Virus record (IMG/VR): IMGVR_UViG_3300047496_000061
Span: 1-46,620 of that record
Source: a virus
DNA length: 46,620 bases
Strand: one strand, 5' to 3'
Shown here: piece after piece, positions 24,827-33,804 of the stretch
How positions within the stretch are numbered: the stretch's first letter is position 1
Layout of the letters: each line of letters opens with the position of its first letter
Made by a program: the position numbers and the translations under genes
Notes under the pieces: generated by a model
What the model was told of the DNA's origin: nothing
What the model saw: the letters and a program-made list of their open reading frames with translations, nothing else
The model's database searches: none

Positions 24827-27127
24827 TCAGCCCCCTTGCTCGGTGTCGAGCGTCATCGAGAGAATCGTCACCGGCAGCGGATCGGATTGTCTCACGCACA
24901 GCGTTGCGTCTGCATTCCACGAAGGTGTAATCACGATTCGGTAGGTGCCACTCACCATCGCGGGCGGCGATCCATACGGCTCAGTCGTGCGCGTCTTCAT
25001 CGGTGTCAACTTCGACGTGCTCGGCCCGGCGTACACGCCCGAGGTGTTGTTCACCCTGATGCGCACCTCGTTCACGTTCTTCTGCAAGCCCTGCGCCATC
25101 GCCATGACTTGCTCCATCGCAAGCGGCAGCGTCTCGAAGTCGGCAATGTAGGACAGGCCCACGTGCACCACGCTCGCCGCCGTGTCCAGCGTGATCGTGC
25201 CAGCGGCCGAGACGACTTGCGGGGGCAGCACCGCGCCATCGGCGAGGATGCTCACCGTCATGCCGACGAGGTGCCAGAGGCCCGAGATCACGGTGGCCGG
25301 TGCGCCGTTGTACGTGAGGCCGCAGTCCACGAAGAAAGCGAAAGGCAGCGTGCCAAAGAGCCGCGTGCGCTTCCGCTCCACGCTTCGCACCGTGCGCCCG
25401 TTCAGCGTCCGATTGGTGATGGCGTAGAGCACGTCTTCCGTGCCCTCGGGCGTCACACAGATGTTCTCGAACGTGCCTTGCGTGTTGTGCTGATGCCAGG
25501 CGAGAACTTGCTGCTCGGGCACGTAGGTGCAACCAAGCAGATAGCCGTCGCTGCGCGTGAACCAGGCGGAAGACGACGGCGCACGCACGTAGCCCGAACC
25601 TGTGAGCGTGTAGCTGTCGAAGAGGTGCGGGGCCATGATCGACGCATCGGCCGATCTCCACCCCTGCTGCTGCCACTGGAACGACAACTCGCGCACGCGC
25701 CCGCCGCGATCCTGCGGGTAGAGAATCGCGCCCGCTGTGACGACAGGCGGCACGTTCGACGCGCCGATGTAATCCTGCGGCCGGGCATTCACGGTGGCCG
25801 GTGTGATCGGCCCTGTGTCGCTCGATTGCACCACCCACTCCGCGCCCGAGGTGAGTAGCAGCAGATCCGAGAGCGGCACGATGTGACGGATCGTGCTGTT
25901 CTGCCGCGCCGTTAGATTCACCGTGATCGAGTCGTTCGCTTGCGTCGGGATCGAATAGCTCATATTCGATTCCGTGCCCGAGCGTGTGGCGCTCAGACGC
26001 AGCGGCTTGTTGTTCGAGCCACCGAACCAGCGGCGTCCCTGGTAGTAGCCCACGCCGCTCGGGTAGTCGTTCGCGGCCGAGATCGGATCGTTCGCAATCG
26101 GCGGCGTCACGCTCACGTTCGGTGTGATGTTGCTGTCCACCACGCCTGCGGCCCCGGCCGCACCCTGGCCGATAAAGCCGTAGAGGCCGTTGATCTTTTT
26201 ATAGACGTTGTACCGCACAGCGCCCGCCGCATCCGTCCACGTGATCGTGTTGAAGTGGCCTGCGATGGTGAGATCGTTCGCGCATGTTGCATCCACCGTC
26301 TGCACCGATTCTTCGAGCGTGCCTGCGGCAATCGCGGTGACGGCGTAGGTGTAGTTCACCGCGCCGCCTAGCGTCGGCGTCGCAACTGGCGCGGTCGGCG
26401 CGACTTGCGTGGGCACCACCGTCACGAGATTGAAAGCCCACGATGTCGGCCCCGAGCGTTTCAGTTCCCGTGCCTGGTAGAGCGGATGCACGATGGTGAA
26501 AACATCGTTCGACTGCGTGATGTGCAGCCACAGCGCACCGTTAGCATCGAAGAGATCGGTGGCCGCGTAGGGCGAGGCGACCTCGTACACGCTTGCCACG
26601 CTGCCCGCAGCGAACGCACCGAACGCGCTGGTGTCAATGTTCACGCCAGCAAGATCCGTGAGCGTCCACGTGTTCGCCGTCACATTCTGCACGATCAAGA
26701 AGCGGCCATTCAACACCGCCCATCCGCCCGTGAATCCAGAGCAGAAGAGCCAGTTGCCATTCGAGTAGCCGTGCGCGGCGCGGGTGAAGACGCCAGGGTT
26801 GGCGTTCGTCGCCCCTGTGACGGCCTGCGCCGCATTCAGCACCGTGCCGTTGTTGGTGTGAAAGCGCACGTAGAAATCGCCGAACTCAAGCTGGTAGGTC
26901 TGCGACGTGTTGTAGATGAACGGCAGCAGCACCGACTTCTTCGTGCTGAATTTGGTTTCGAGCACGTACTCGAAGCCCGTGCGATTGGTTGCCGGGCCGT
27001 GCGGCAAGATCTCGAAGTTGAGCGCTTTCTTGAGGCCGGTTTGGTACTTCAGCAAATCAATGCGGCCGAACAACTCAGGGGTGATCTCTCCCCCTGCAAA
27101 GCTGCGATTGAGTGTGCGGATGCCCAT
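24827..27127 (-). CDS. Tail tubular / stabilisation protein (gp12-like)
   Basis: A 766-residue beta-rich protein. The N-terminus has the family hallmark RSFAGGEITPELFGRIDLLK, then LPHGPATNRTGFEYV. The rest consists of repeated strands with many Thr/Val, typical of the podovirus tail nozzle or stabilisation protein. It starts in a TAATG overlap with the gp11-like gene. Confidence 0.88.
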   Translation of the reverse strand: MGIRTLNRSFAGGEITPELFGRIDLLKYQTGLKKALNFEILPHGPATNRTGFEYVLETKFSTKKSVLLPFIYNTSQTYQLEFGDFYVRFHTNNGTVLNAAQAVTGATNANPGVFTRAAHGYSNGNWLFCSGFTGGWAVLNGRFLIVQNVTANTWTLTDLAGVNIDTSAFGAFAAGSVASVYEVASPYAATDLFDANGALWLHITQSNDVFTIVHPLYQARELKRSGPTSWAFNLVTVVPTQVAPTAPVATPTLGGAVNYTYAVTAIAAGTLEESVQTVDATCANDLTIAGHFNTITWTDAAGAVRYNVYKKINGLYGFIGQGAAGAAGVVDSNITPNVSVTPPIANDPISAANDYPSGVGYYQGRRWFGGSNNKPLRLSATRSGTESNMSYSIPTQANDSITVNLTARQNSTIRHIVPLSDLLLLTSGAEWVVQSSDTGPITPATVNARPQDYIGASNVPPVVTAGAILYPQDRGGRVRELSFQWQQQGWRSADASIMAPHLFDSYTLTGSGYVRAPSSSAWFTRSDGYLLGCTYVPEQQVLAWHQHNTQGTFENICVTPEGTEDVLYAITNRTLNGRTVRSVERKRTRLFGTLPFAFFVDCGLTYNGAPATVISGLWHLVGMTVSILADGAVLPPQVVSAAGTITLDTAASVVHVGLSYIADFETLPLAMEQVMAMAQGLQKNVNEVRIRVNNTSGVYAGPSTSKLTPMKTRTTEPYGSPPAMVSGTYRIVITPSWNADATLCVRQSDPLPVTILSMTLDTEQGG

Positions 27128-27816
27128 TACTGGCGAGCCGCGATAGGCGCGGGCATCGCGGTGGTGTACGGGTTGTTCTGCCGTGCATTGGCGTCCGACA
27201 CCATCGCCAGCGGCAGATCCATCTTCTCGTAGATCGCAAGCTGTTCCTTCGCGACATCCGCGCCGGTCTTACCCTTGATGATCGGCCCGGCGAGCTTGGA
27301 CGCAAGCAGCCGTGCGATCGCGGCGCGAAAGAGCGGCGGCATCTTGGTGGTGTCGGTGATGCCCACCGAGTAAATCATTATCGCGGCTTCAACGTTGGTA
27401 TAGACAACCGGCGTGCCATCGGCCGGGTTCATCTCCATCACGTAGTCCTGCGAGTTCAGCGTGTCGAGCAGGCTCGTCGATACCTGCATGTCGTTGTTGT
27501 TGATGCCCTGCCACCACGAGATGAAATCCGGCAGGGCCGAGGGCGCGATGATCGCGATGGGCTTCAGCATCAGGTTCGGCGCGGCGTAGGCGAAGGCCCA
27601 ACCTGTAGGCGCGGCGAGAGACGAGAGCGCGAGCGTCACGCGCTGCGTGTTGAAGCGCCAGGTGTGGCGCTCAAGCACTTCATCGCGAGAGATCGGATAC
27701 CAGCGGGAGCAGTGCCCGGCCTGTGCGCTGCCATCGGGCGGCGTGATCGCGGTGATGTTCGCCTCGTCGCCGAGGTGCCCGAGTGCGCTGTTGCAGATGT
27801 CAACTTCCGAGGCCAT
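27127..27816 (-). CDS. Tail tubular protein A / head-completion adaptor (gp11-like)
   Basis: A 229-residue protein with the family N-terminus EVDICNSALGHLGDEANITA and CSRWYPISRDEVLERHTWRF, typical of podovirus tail adaptor proteins between portal and nozzle. ATG 27816 has GGAG six bases upstream; an in-frame GTG lies just before. It is the first gene after the terminator that closes the head block. Confidence 0.88.
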   Translation of the reverse strand: MASEVDICNSALGHLGDEANITAITPPDGSAQAGHCSRWYPISRDEVLERHTWRFNTQRVTLALSSLAAPTGWAFAYAAPNLMLKPIAIIAPSALPDFISWWQGINNNDMQVSTSLLDTLNSQDYVMEMNPADGTPVVYTNVEAAIMIYSVGITDTTKMPPLFRAAIARLLASKLAGPIIKGKTGADVAKEQLAIYEKMDLPLAMVSDANARQNNPYTTAMPAPIAARQ

Positions 27817-27829
27817 CACCCACTCCTAG

Positions 27830-27856
27830 AAAAACGGCGGCTCGCAAGCCGCCGTT
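27830..27856 (-). terminator. Strong intrinsic terminator after the capsid block
   Basis: In the leftward sense, AACGGCGGCT-TGCG-AGCCGCCGTT forms a perfect 10-bp stem with a 4-base loop, followed by TTTCT (stem plus five T in all). It sits between the 113-residue head gene and the tail adaptor gene, so tail genes probably get less transcript than capsid genes. Confidence 0.92.
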
Positions 27857-27879
27857 GGTTTCAACTTGACGGCGGTGCG

Positions 27880-28221
27880 CTACGCGAGATCGCCTTCGCC
27901 ATCGGCCTTGTCGGCTTGCGCTTCCAGGCTCTTCGCTTTCGCGTCGGCGGCGTCGGCGATCCTGCCGAGGTTCTTGTCGCCGGGTGCAGCGTCGGCTTTC
28001 TCGCGTGCAGCGAGCGCCACAGCGCGTGCGGCAACGGCCCGCTCGCGGTGATCGGTCTTCTTGCGGAACCACGAGGGATCTTCGTAGTTGATGCCGGTCG
28101 ACTTGCCCTTCTCGTCCAGCTTCGGGCGCTTGTCGAACACGGTGTCGGGCATGGTGAATTCTTCGCCGGGGTTGCGAACGGTGACACCATCGTAGCCCTT
28201 GGCGATTGCGATAACTTGCAT
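27880..28221 (-). CDS. Small head-associated protein with C-terminal DLA
   Basis: A 113-residue protein. The N-terminal 40 residues have the phage pattern VIAIAKGYDGVTVRNPGEEF, then WFRK; the C-terminal 60 are a charged alanine-rich helix. It ends GEGDLA. I prefer ATG 28221 to ATG 28227 because AGGAG abuts the earlier ATG. It lies after the cement protein and before a terminator; a minor head role is inferred. Confidence 0.7.
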   Translation of the reverse strand: MQVIAIAKGYDGVTVRNPGEEFTMPDTVFDKRPKLDEKGKSTGINYEDPSWFRKKTDHRERAVAARAVALAAREKADAAPGDKNLGRIADAADAKAKSLEAQADKADGEGDLA

Positions 28222-28287
28222 TTGCATCTCCTGAAAAGTAGAGGCTCAGAATCCTCGGGCGAGTGATTCGCCCGAGGATCGCTCCGG

Positions 28288-28782
28288 TTAAACGTCGATG
28301 GTGAAGCCGGTCGGGTAGATCACGTTGCGCTGCGGGTCCATCGTCAGGTACGCGAGGATGTTGAAGCTCGTGAAGCCCGCCGACACCGTGTAGCGCAGCC
28401 CGATGAAGGGCTTGTAATCCGCGCTCGGCAACTGCACCCGCACCGCCGTGAATCCGGCGACGAGCGTGGCACCCGTGATCGCCGGGGTGGAGAAATGCAC
28501 CACCGGAGCCACCGCGAGCGTTGCCGCCGTGTCGGATTCCAGCGTGATCGTCAGCGTCTTCGCCGCATCGCCGCCCGCCGCCGAGGTTTGCACCTGGACG
28601 ATGAGCCAGCTTTCCGGCCCGCTGATGCCTTCGTCTTCCAGCACCGGGAACTTGCCAGCGGCCAACCCGGTCGAGCGGTCGAGCACGTTGGTCGAGATCG
28701 CCGTGGCGGTGATCCCTTGGCCGGTCTTGGTGCCATCCGCAGCCACCGTACCGGAGAACATCGTTTGCAGATCGAGAAACAT
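28288..28782 (-). CDS. Bbp16-like capsid cement protein
   Basis: A 164-residue beta-rich protein. MFLDLQTMFSG, STNVLDRSTG and the later RYTVSAGF / LAYLTMD follow the Bbp16 capsid cement family of Bordetella phage BPP-1, which decorates and stabilises the capsid lattice. CAGGAGATCCAA gives a strong ribosome site. It follows the major capsid gene directly, as in BPP-1. Confidence 0.8.
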   Translation of the reverse strand: MFLDLQTMFSGTVAADGTKTGQGITATAISTNVLDRSTGLAAGKFPVLEDEGISGPESWLIVQVQTSAAGGDAAKTLTITLESDTAATLAVAPVVHFSTPAITGATLVAGFTAVRVQLPSADYKPFIGLRYTVSAGFTSFNILAYLTMDPQRNVIYPTGFTIDV

Positions 28783-28809
28783 TTGGATCTCCTGTTTGTT
28801 CGGCGCGGG

Positions 28810-29976
28810 TTAGGCGACGACTGCTTCGGTGGTGAGGATCTGATCGACCGTGCGGATCGGGATGCCGAAGAACTCGGTCTGTTTCTGCACGTAGCCCGGC
28901 GAGACGGTGCCGAACTGATTGACGGCCGGAACGATGGCGAGCGCGGCGTTGGACTTGTCCAGCGCAGCGACCGACAGCATTTCCTTCACCGTGCGCGTCG
29001 CGTAGTACACCGGCGTGCCCATCCCCATGAACGGGATGCGAGCCATCGCACGCACCATCAGCTTGATGATGGCGGTGGAAGCCGTGGCGAGTTGCGTCGC
29101 CGTTTGGCCCACCAGGTCGGACACATCGACGTTGGCGATGCGAACCACGTAGCGCCAATCGCGCACGGTGATGCCGCACTTCCACTGCCAGTGGTCGGCC
29201 AGGGCGCGGTAGCGGTTGTTGTTCGAGTCGAAGGCGTCGATCAGGCCCAGGTCTTCATGGACAAGACCGGCCTTGCTGCCCTTGGGGAAGATCCCCATGA
29301 CGGTGTTCTTGCCCCACACCACGAGCCACACGCTCGTGTTGTCGGAACCGGCACCGGCCGCGCTGATGACGTTCTGGCCGTTGACTGCACCGGAGATCGT
29401 CGCGAAGCGGGGCGCGAGGCCCATGAAGCGCTCGGGGTTGGTCGCGGTGTTCCCGTAGATCAACGTCTGCGCCATGTTCTGATTCAGCGCTTCGAGGAAC
29501 GATTGCGCTTCCGACAGGCGGAAAGACTTGTCGTTGCCGTTCAAGGCAGCGATGTCTTTGTCGAGTTCGGCGCGGGTTTCGAGCATCCCGCAGGCGTCTT
29601 CGACTTGCGCACGGATCGACTTGCTCGGGGGCACGCCCTGGTACATCTGCCGCCAGATCGCGGTGGGCAGTCCCGTTCGCACCGTGGTCTTGTGCCCGGT
29701 CGGCATGTTGCCTTCCATCCACGGCATGTCGGTCAGGATCTCGTTGGTCTGGTTCAGCAGTTCGACCACCTCGGCCGTGTTGCCGTCCGGGTCCATCGAC
29801 TTCGCCATGTCGAGCAGCGTGACCTTGCCCGACAGGCCGAGCGTCGCGCCCGACATGCGGAAGCGGCTCGGTACGCCCGTGACGACGAGATCGAGCAGCC
29901 ACGCGGCGACATGCGGCCACGCGAACAGCACGATCAGCGCCAGCGCGGCGATGAGGGTGAAAGTGAGGAAGTTCAT
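28810..29976 (-). CDS. Major capsid protein (BPP-1-like) with hydrophobic N-terminal extension
   Basis: A 388-residue capsid protein. From about residue 43 it follows the podovirus capsid pattern: LSGKVTLLDMAKSMDPDG, then GNMPTGHKTTVRTGLP and FRLSEAQSFLEALNQNMAQ. The first 35 residues are strongly hydrophobic (FTLIAALALIVLFAW, WLLDLVV) and are not expected in this family. The start is nevertheless well supported: AGGAG lies 8 bases before ATG 29976, while ATG at residue 42 (MSGATLGL) has no ribosome site. Confidence 0.9.
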   Translation of the reverse strand: MNFLTFTLIAALALIVLFAWPHVAAWLLDLVVTGVPSRFRMSGATLGLSGKVTLLDMAKSMDPDGNTAEVVELLNQTNEILTDMPWMEGNMPTGHKTTVRTGLPTAIWRQMYQGVPPSKSIRAQVEDACGMLETRAELDKDIAALNGNDKSFRLSEAQSFLEALNQNMAQTLIYGNTATNPERFMGLAPRFATISGAVNGQNVISAAGAGSDNTSVWLVVWGKNTVMGIFPKGSKAGLVHEDLGLIDAFDSNNNRYRALADHWQWKCGITVRDWRYVVRIANVDVSDLVGQTATQLATASTAIIKLMVRAMARIPFMGMGTPVYYATRTVKEMLSVAALDKSNAALAIVPAVNQFGTVSPGYVQKQTEFFGIPIRTVDQILTTEAVVA

Positions 29977-30004
29977 TTCGGTATCTCCTGAAAAGTGGAA
30001 TGGG

Positions 30005-30786
30005 TTATTTGCTAGGCCAGAGTTTGCTTAAGGCTCGCTCTTCCAGCGACATTGCTCCGGGGTTCGGGGCCGCAGCGCCAGTGACGAGCTTGCCGTCATC
30101 GCCGATCAGTTTGCCGACGCGGAACGCCCACCGAAGGATCTCGGGGTTGTCGCCAAAGCCGGTCTTGTTGAGCACGTCTTTCAGTTCGGGCGTGCCAAAC
30201 GCATCGAACGTGCGCATCGCGGTAGCGCGATTCGCTTCGAGGTTGGCACCACCGAACTCAGGATCGGCCAGCGCATCCGCACGCCACTTGTCGGCGCGTT
30301 GGGTGGCGAATACTTCGAGGCGACCTTGATCGCCCTTCGTCACCACGGGTGCGAGCTTGTCGATCAACAGTTGAGCCTTCGCCTGGCTGAGTCCGAGTTC
30401 CTTCACCACGCCTTTCACCGCGTCGTTGGTGGCCTTGTCGATCACCACGCCAGCAGGGGCTTTGAAGTCTTCGTACTTGTCGGGCGCTGCTTCAACCTTT
30501 GGCTGCTTCGCGATGAGCGCTTGGCCCACGCGATGAAGTTCCACCACCTCGGCGTCGGATTTCGCGGCGAGCTTTCCGTCTGCGTCATCCACGTTGGTCT
30601 TCAGCCACTCGCGAGCGGCTTTCGGATCGACTACGACAAGAGCGGGGGCTGCGGCTGCGGCGGGTGCTGCGGCGGCGGGCGCGGCTGCTGCCGGGGCCAC
30701 GGGAGCGGCTGCTGCCGCTGCTGCGGGGGCTGCTGCTGCGGGTGCTGCGGCTGCTACTGGCGCTACGGCTGGTGCTTCTTGAGCCA
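30005..30786 (-). CDS. Scaffolding / head morphogenesis protein
   Basis: A 260-residue protein. The N-terminal 55 residues are Ala/Pro low-complexity (APAAAAPAAAAAAAPVAP); helices with LGLSQAKAQLLIDKLAP, RADKWRADALADPEFGG and DNPEILRWAFRVGKLI follow, the usual pattern of BPP-1-type scaffolds placed just before the capsid gene. It ends LEERALSKLWPSK; a similar tail is on the 31138 gene product. ATG 30786 has GGGAG upstream and overlaps the previous gene by 24 bases. Confidence 0.82.
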
Positions 30787-31101
30787 TTCGACGTACTCCC
30801 TTTGCATCTCGGTATATCGTTCGGGGCAAATTGCGTAGATCTCTGCCTGCAACTGTTGGCCGATGTTCTGTGCGCCCGCTCGGAAAGCGTTGTCTTCCGA
30901 ACTCGCGCCCATCACGTGCGGCGTGTGGTGCAGTCGCGTCCAGCCCAATAGACGCCATACAACACTTCTACCCTGGCGGTGGCCCATGAGCCACTTGAAG
31001 TCGTCCACTTCCCGCGCCCGCAACAACCGCGTTAGCTCGACTTGTTCCGCCTCGCTTGCTAGTTGCGCCTCTGGCTCGAAGGGATCGTGCTTCTCACCCA
31101 T
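30763..31101 (-). CDS. Bbp19-like head protein
   Basis: A 112-residue protein with DDFKWLMGHRQGRSVVWRLL, NAFRAGAQNIGQQLQAEI and a C-terminal ERYTEMQREY, matching the Bbp19-like family found just upstream of podovirus scaffold genes. Exact role unknown, probably head assembly. It has no clear Shine-Dalgarno; motif copy C lies 25 bases upstream. Confidence 0.75.
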   Translation of the reverse strand: MGEKHDPFEPEAQLASEAEQVELTRLLRAREVDDFKWLMGHRQGRSVVWRLLGWTRLHHTPHVMGASSEDNAFRAGAQNIGQQLQAEIYAICPERYTEMQREYVEWLKKHQP

Positions 31102-31120
31102 TTGCTACGTTAAACCTGTT

Positions 31121-31140
31121 CACGGCCGTCATCCGCACTA
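31121..31140 (-). promoter_or_regulatory. Repeated motif copy C (GTGCGGATGACG core)
   Basis: In the leftward sense it reads TAGTGCGGATGACGGCCGTG. It overlaps the stop of the 115-residue gene, with the core 25 bases before the Bbp19-like start. It shares 18 bases with copy A. Confidence 0.6.
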
Positions 31141-31485
31141 GCTCGTCGGCCAGAGCTTCGCGGCGGCGCGTTCTTCGATGTCGGCGACCGGCGCACTCAG
31201 CGCCATGTCAGTAATTTGCAGCGTCATCCGAATTTCTTTCTCGCCGCCGAGCCGCTCTTCCGCGCCGGTCGAATTCACGATCACGGCGGCGGCGAGCATC
31301 ATCTGCGAGCCAGCGGCAGGTAGCTCGGTGATGCCGAGCTTCGCCATCGAGTCGTCGTTCAGATCGACGCACAAGCCCCACGGATACTTCGGCCCTTGGT
31401 CGTTGGCTTCGCCGGAAGCTACGGGCGCACCGCCAGCGTACTCGGCCGCTTCCTCGACCGTCATCGCCATGTTGACAAGATTCAT
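31138..31485 (-). CDS. Capsid staple-like small head protein
   Basis: A 115-residue protein with MAMTVEEAAEYAGG, YPWGLCVDLNDDSMAKLGI and a closing LQITDMALS, resembling small capsid staple proteins. It ends IEERAAAKLWPTS, nearly the same tail as the scaffold although the DNA differs. GAGG lies 6 bases before ATG 31485. Confidence 0.65.
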   Translation of the reverse strand: MNLVNMAMTVEEAAEYAGGAPVASGEANDQGPKYPWGLCVDLNDDSMAKLGITELPAAGSQMMLAAAVIVNSTGAEERLGGEKEIRMTLQITDMALSAPVADIEERAAAKLWPTS

Positions 31486-31487
31486 GG

Positions 31488-31853
31488 CTACCTCGTGATG
31501 ACGAGAACAGGGATGAGCGACGTGGTGCCGTCGCCAGCGGTGCAGCGCGGGCGCACGAAGCGCGGGCGCTCTTTCAGCATGTTGGCGACAAGCAGCGCCA
31601 CTTGGCTGATCGCAGCCGGAATACCGATGTCGCTGAACATGGGGAAGAACGTCACGCCGTCATCGGAGCCTTCCCACAGCACCGCGCCAGCAGCGCCGAG
31701 CGTGCCACTTTTCAGGTACGCGGTGAGCGCTCTTGCTCCCTCGACGTTCACAGGCGCACCCGAATCAAGGCCGGTTTGCGTGAGCGCGGCCCACGTCGCG
31801 AGATCGACGTTTTGGCTGGTGGGTACTCCGAGGGTGAGGGCTTTGACTGCCAT
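31488..31853 (-). CDS. Small structural-type head protein
   Basis: A 121-residue beta-rich protein (VNVEGARALTAYLKSGTL, GAVLWEGSDDGVTFFPM). It looks like a minor head or decoration protein and lies in the head block; no firm family. CAGGAG precedes ATG 31853. Confidence 0.6.
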   Translation of the reverse strand: MAVKALTLGVPTSQNVDLATWAALTQTGLDSGAPVNVEGARALTAYLKSGTLGAAGAVLWEGSDDGVTFFPMFSDIGIPAAISQVALLVANMLKERPRFVRPRCTAGDGTTSLIPVLVITR

Positions 31854-31857
31854 GATT

Positions 31858-32061
31858 TTATGCTCCTGAGAGTGTTGGCTTGCCTACGTTGTCGTCGCTC
31901 TCACCGGCCGCGATGAAGTCGCCCGCTGACGGCTCGATTAACATGACGCGAATCTCTTCGGCCTCTGCGAACGCAACGAGATCAGCTTCGTTCGGCTCAA
32001 CCCACCCGTAGAGCGCTTGCTCCACGTTGGTCTTCGCCACGGCGATCTCGTCGTCCGTCAT
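31858..32061 (-). CDS. Small acidic hypothetical protein
   Basis: A 67-residue acidic protein (NEADLVAFAEAEEIRVMLIE) that starts in an ATGA overlap with the portal gene. Not recognised. Confidence 0.65.
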   Translation of the reverse strand: MTDDEIAVAKTNVEQALYGWVEPNEADLVAFAEAEEIRVMLIEPSAGDFIAAGESDDNVGKPTLSGA

Positions 32062-33803
32062 GCCGCCACCGGCACGCCCGGCCCGCTGTAGCCGCTGAAT
32101 TTCCCGATGATGTCTTCCACGGCCTGCTGCCCGGCCGGGCCTGCCTGCGACAGATCCTTGGCGGCGGCGGCACCGGCCGGAACCGCAGCGGCTTGCTGCG
32201 CCTTGGCCTGCGCGGCGGCACGATCCTGGCGGATGATCGCCACCTGTTCGTCGGCGACGATCAGCTTGGGGTCGACGCCGAGCATGTCGGCGTACTGATC
32301 GGCGACTTCATCGGCGTTCAGCTTGTCGAGCACCGTCATCGGCTGGCCTGCATTCGCCTGGAACGTGGCGATAGTGCCGATGGTCTGGATGTAGCGGTCG
32401 ATGCTGCCCACGCCGATTGCACGCTGCGCCTGCGCGAGCATCCCGATGAATTCGACATTCAACTCCTGGCCGTGCATCTCGGGCGGCGGCGGATTGTCGC
32501 GCAGCATCTTGGCGAGCACGATGCGGTCGAACGTGATGTCGATGAAGGGTTTCAGCAGTTCGTTGTCGAGCCGCTCGATCACAGGCCCAAGCATGAGCAG
32601 CTTCTCTTCGTGCTTCTCGGCCACCTCACGTGCGGTCGGTGGCTGACGGCCTTCATCGGCCTGCGCGAGCATGAGGAACATATCGACATAGCACGCCTGC
32701 TGGATGCGCGTGCGCACGTCGCGGATGTCTTCGATTTGCCCGCTGATGTCGAGCTTCACATCGAACGCGGTGCGGATGCCGCCGTTCGGATGCTGCTGAT
32801 CGTAGAAGCTAACACCGCCAGGCAGAGTCGCAAGCGGCATGTTCTTCAGTGCGGCCGGAACTTGCAGCGGCGGCTTCACGCTGTAGTCGATTGCCTGCGC
32901 TTTGCGGATCTGGCCGTGCTGCAACTGCTTGTTGTCGCCGAGCGCTTCCATGCCCGGCCCGTTGCCGTACACGTCGCCGCCTGTTGCGTGCCAGCGCGGC
33001 ACGAGGCACGGGAAGCGCTTGAAGCCGCCCTCACGCAAGAACTGCTGATTGGCGTATCCGTTGGGGTTCGCACCCGCAAGCTCCATGTAGTTCGAGGCGA
33101 ACGGCAGATCACGGCCGAGAGGGCTGCGCAGGTTGCGGGCGCGATCCGCACGCGGCTCGATCACGTGCAGCACTTGCACCCAGGCATCCAGCGTGCCGCG
33201 ATCCCACATGGCCTTCACGCCAGGCGAAACTTTGTCGATGCCGAACTCGGCGACGAGGCTCGCGACCGTCATCTGGAACTCGCGGTAGAGCGTGTTGACC
33301 TCGCCCTTGTAGTTCGCGGCGATCATGTACTCGCCGCACGTGGTGACGTTGTGGTGCAGGACGTTCTCGAAGTCGTCCATCACGATTGTCGCGCCCGTGC
33401 CGTACAGGCCCATCTCTTCGTAGATCATGTGCAGCGAGCGGTACGTGTTCGAGCGGGAGAAGATCGCACGCATCTTCTCCGACACCATGTTCAGCCAGAG
33501 CTTGACCGGCGCGTACTCCATGAGATCGGTGTCGAGCGTGCCCAGGCGGAACCACGGCCGGGCCGGGCTGGTCATGCCCGCCATCAAGCCAGCGGCGAGC
33601 ACGCGGATCGCCCGCGTGCCGGTCGAGTCGATGATCGAGTTGTAGCGCTTGTCGCCCTTGTTCTGATCGGTGATGAGGAAGCGGCCCGTGCGCGGCATGA
33701 AGAATTGCGAGATCTCGCGGTACTGCGGTATCCAGGTAGCTCGCTCGGTGAAAAGCGCCCCGCGCCGAATCAGGTATTGCTGGAAGAGGGAGACTTCAGG
33801 CAT
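32058..33803 (-). CDS. Portal protein (head-tail connector)
   Basis: A 581-residue podovirus portal. It starts MPEVSLFQQYLIRRGALF, then has WIPQYREISQFFMPRTGRF, SIIDSTGTRAIRVLAAGLMAGMTSP and PWFRLG, all typical of the family. The C-terminus is Ala/Gln-rich. Portal dodecamers form the DNA entry channel and bind terminase. I chose ATG 33803 because the longer frame would read through the upstream gene. Confidence 0.92.
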   Translation of the reverse strand: MPEVSLFQQYLIRRGALFTERATWIPQYREISQFFMPRTGRFLITDQNKGDKRYNSIIDSTGTRAIRVLAAGLMAGMTSPARPWFRLGTLDTDLMEYAPVKLWLNMVSEKMRAIFSRSNTYRSLHMIYEEMGLYGTGATIVMDDFENVLHHNVTTCGEYMIAANYKGEVNTLYREFQMTVASLVAEFGIDKVSPGVKAMWDRGTLDAWVQVLHVIEPRADRARNLRSPLGRDLPFASNYMELAGANPNGYANQQFLREGGFKRFPCLVPRWHATGGDVYGNGPGMEALGDNKQLQHGQIRKAQAIDYSVKPPLQVPAALKNMPLATLPGGVSFYDQQHPNGGIRTAFDVKLDISGQIEDIRDVRTRIQQACYVDMFLMLAQADEGRQPPTAREVAEKHEEKLLMLGPVIERLDNELLKPFIDITFDRIVLAKMLRDNPPPPEMHGQELNVEFIGMLAQAQRAIGVGSIDRYIQTIGTIATFQANAGQPMTVLDKLNADEVADQYADMLGVDPKLIVADEQVAIIRQDRAAAQAKAQQAAAVPAGAAAAKDLSQAGPAGQQAVEDIIGKFSGYSGPGVPVAA

Positions 33804-33804
33804 C

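Noticed and set aside
23657-25858. Long rightward open frame of about 730 codons opposite the tail and ejection genes
   Set aside because: It is an Arg/His-rich shadow of GC-rich leftward genes with no ribosome site or domain.
30594-30782. Ala-rich rightward ORF and GC repeats as a repeat array
   Set aside because: They are the complement of the Ala/Pro low-complexity N-terminus of the scaffold.
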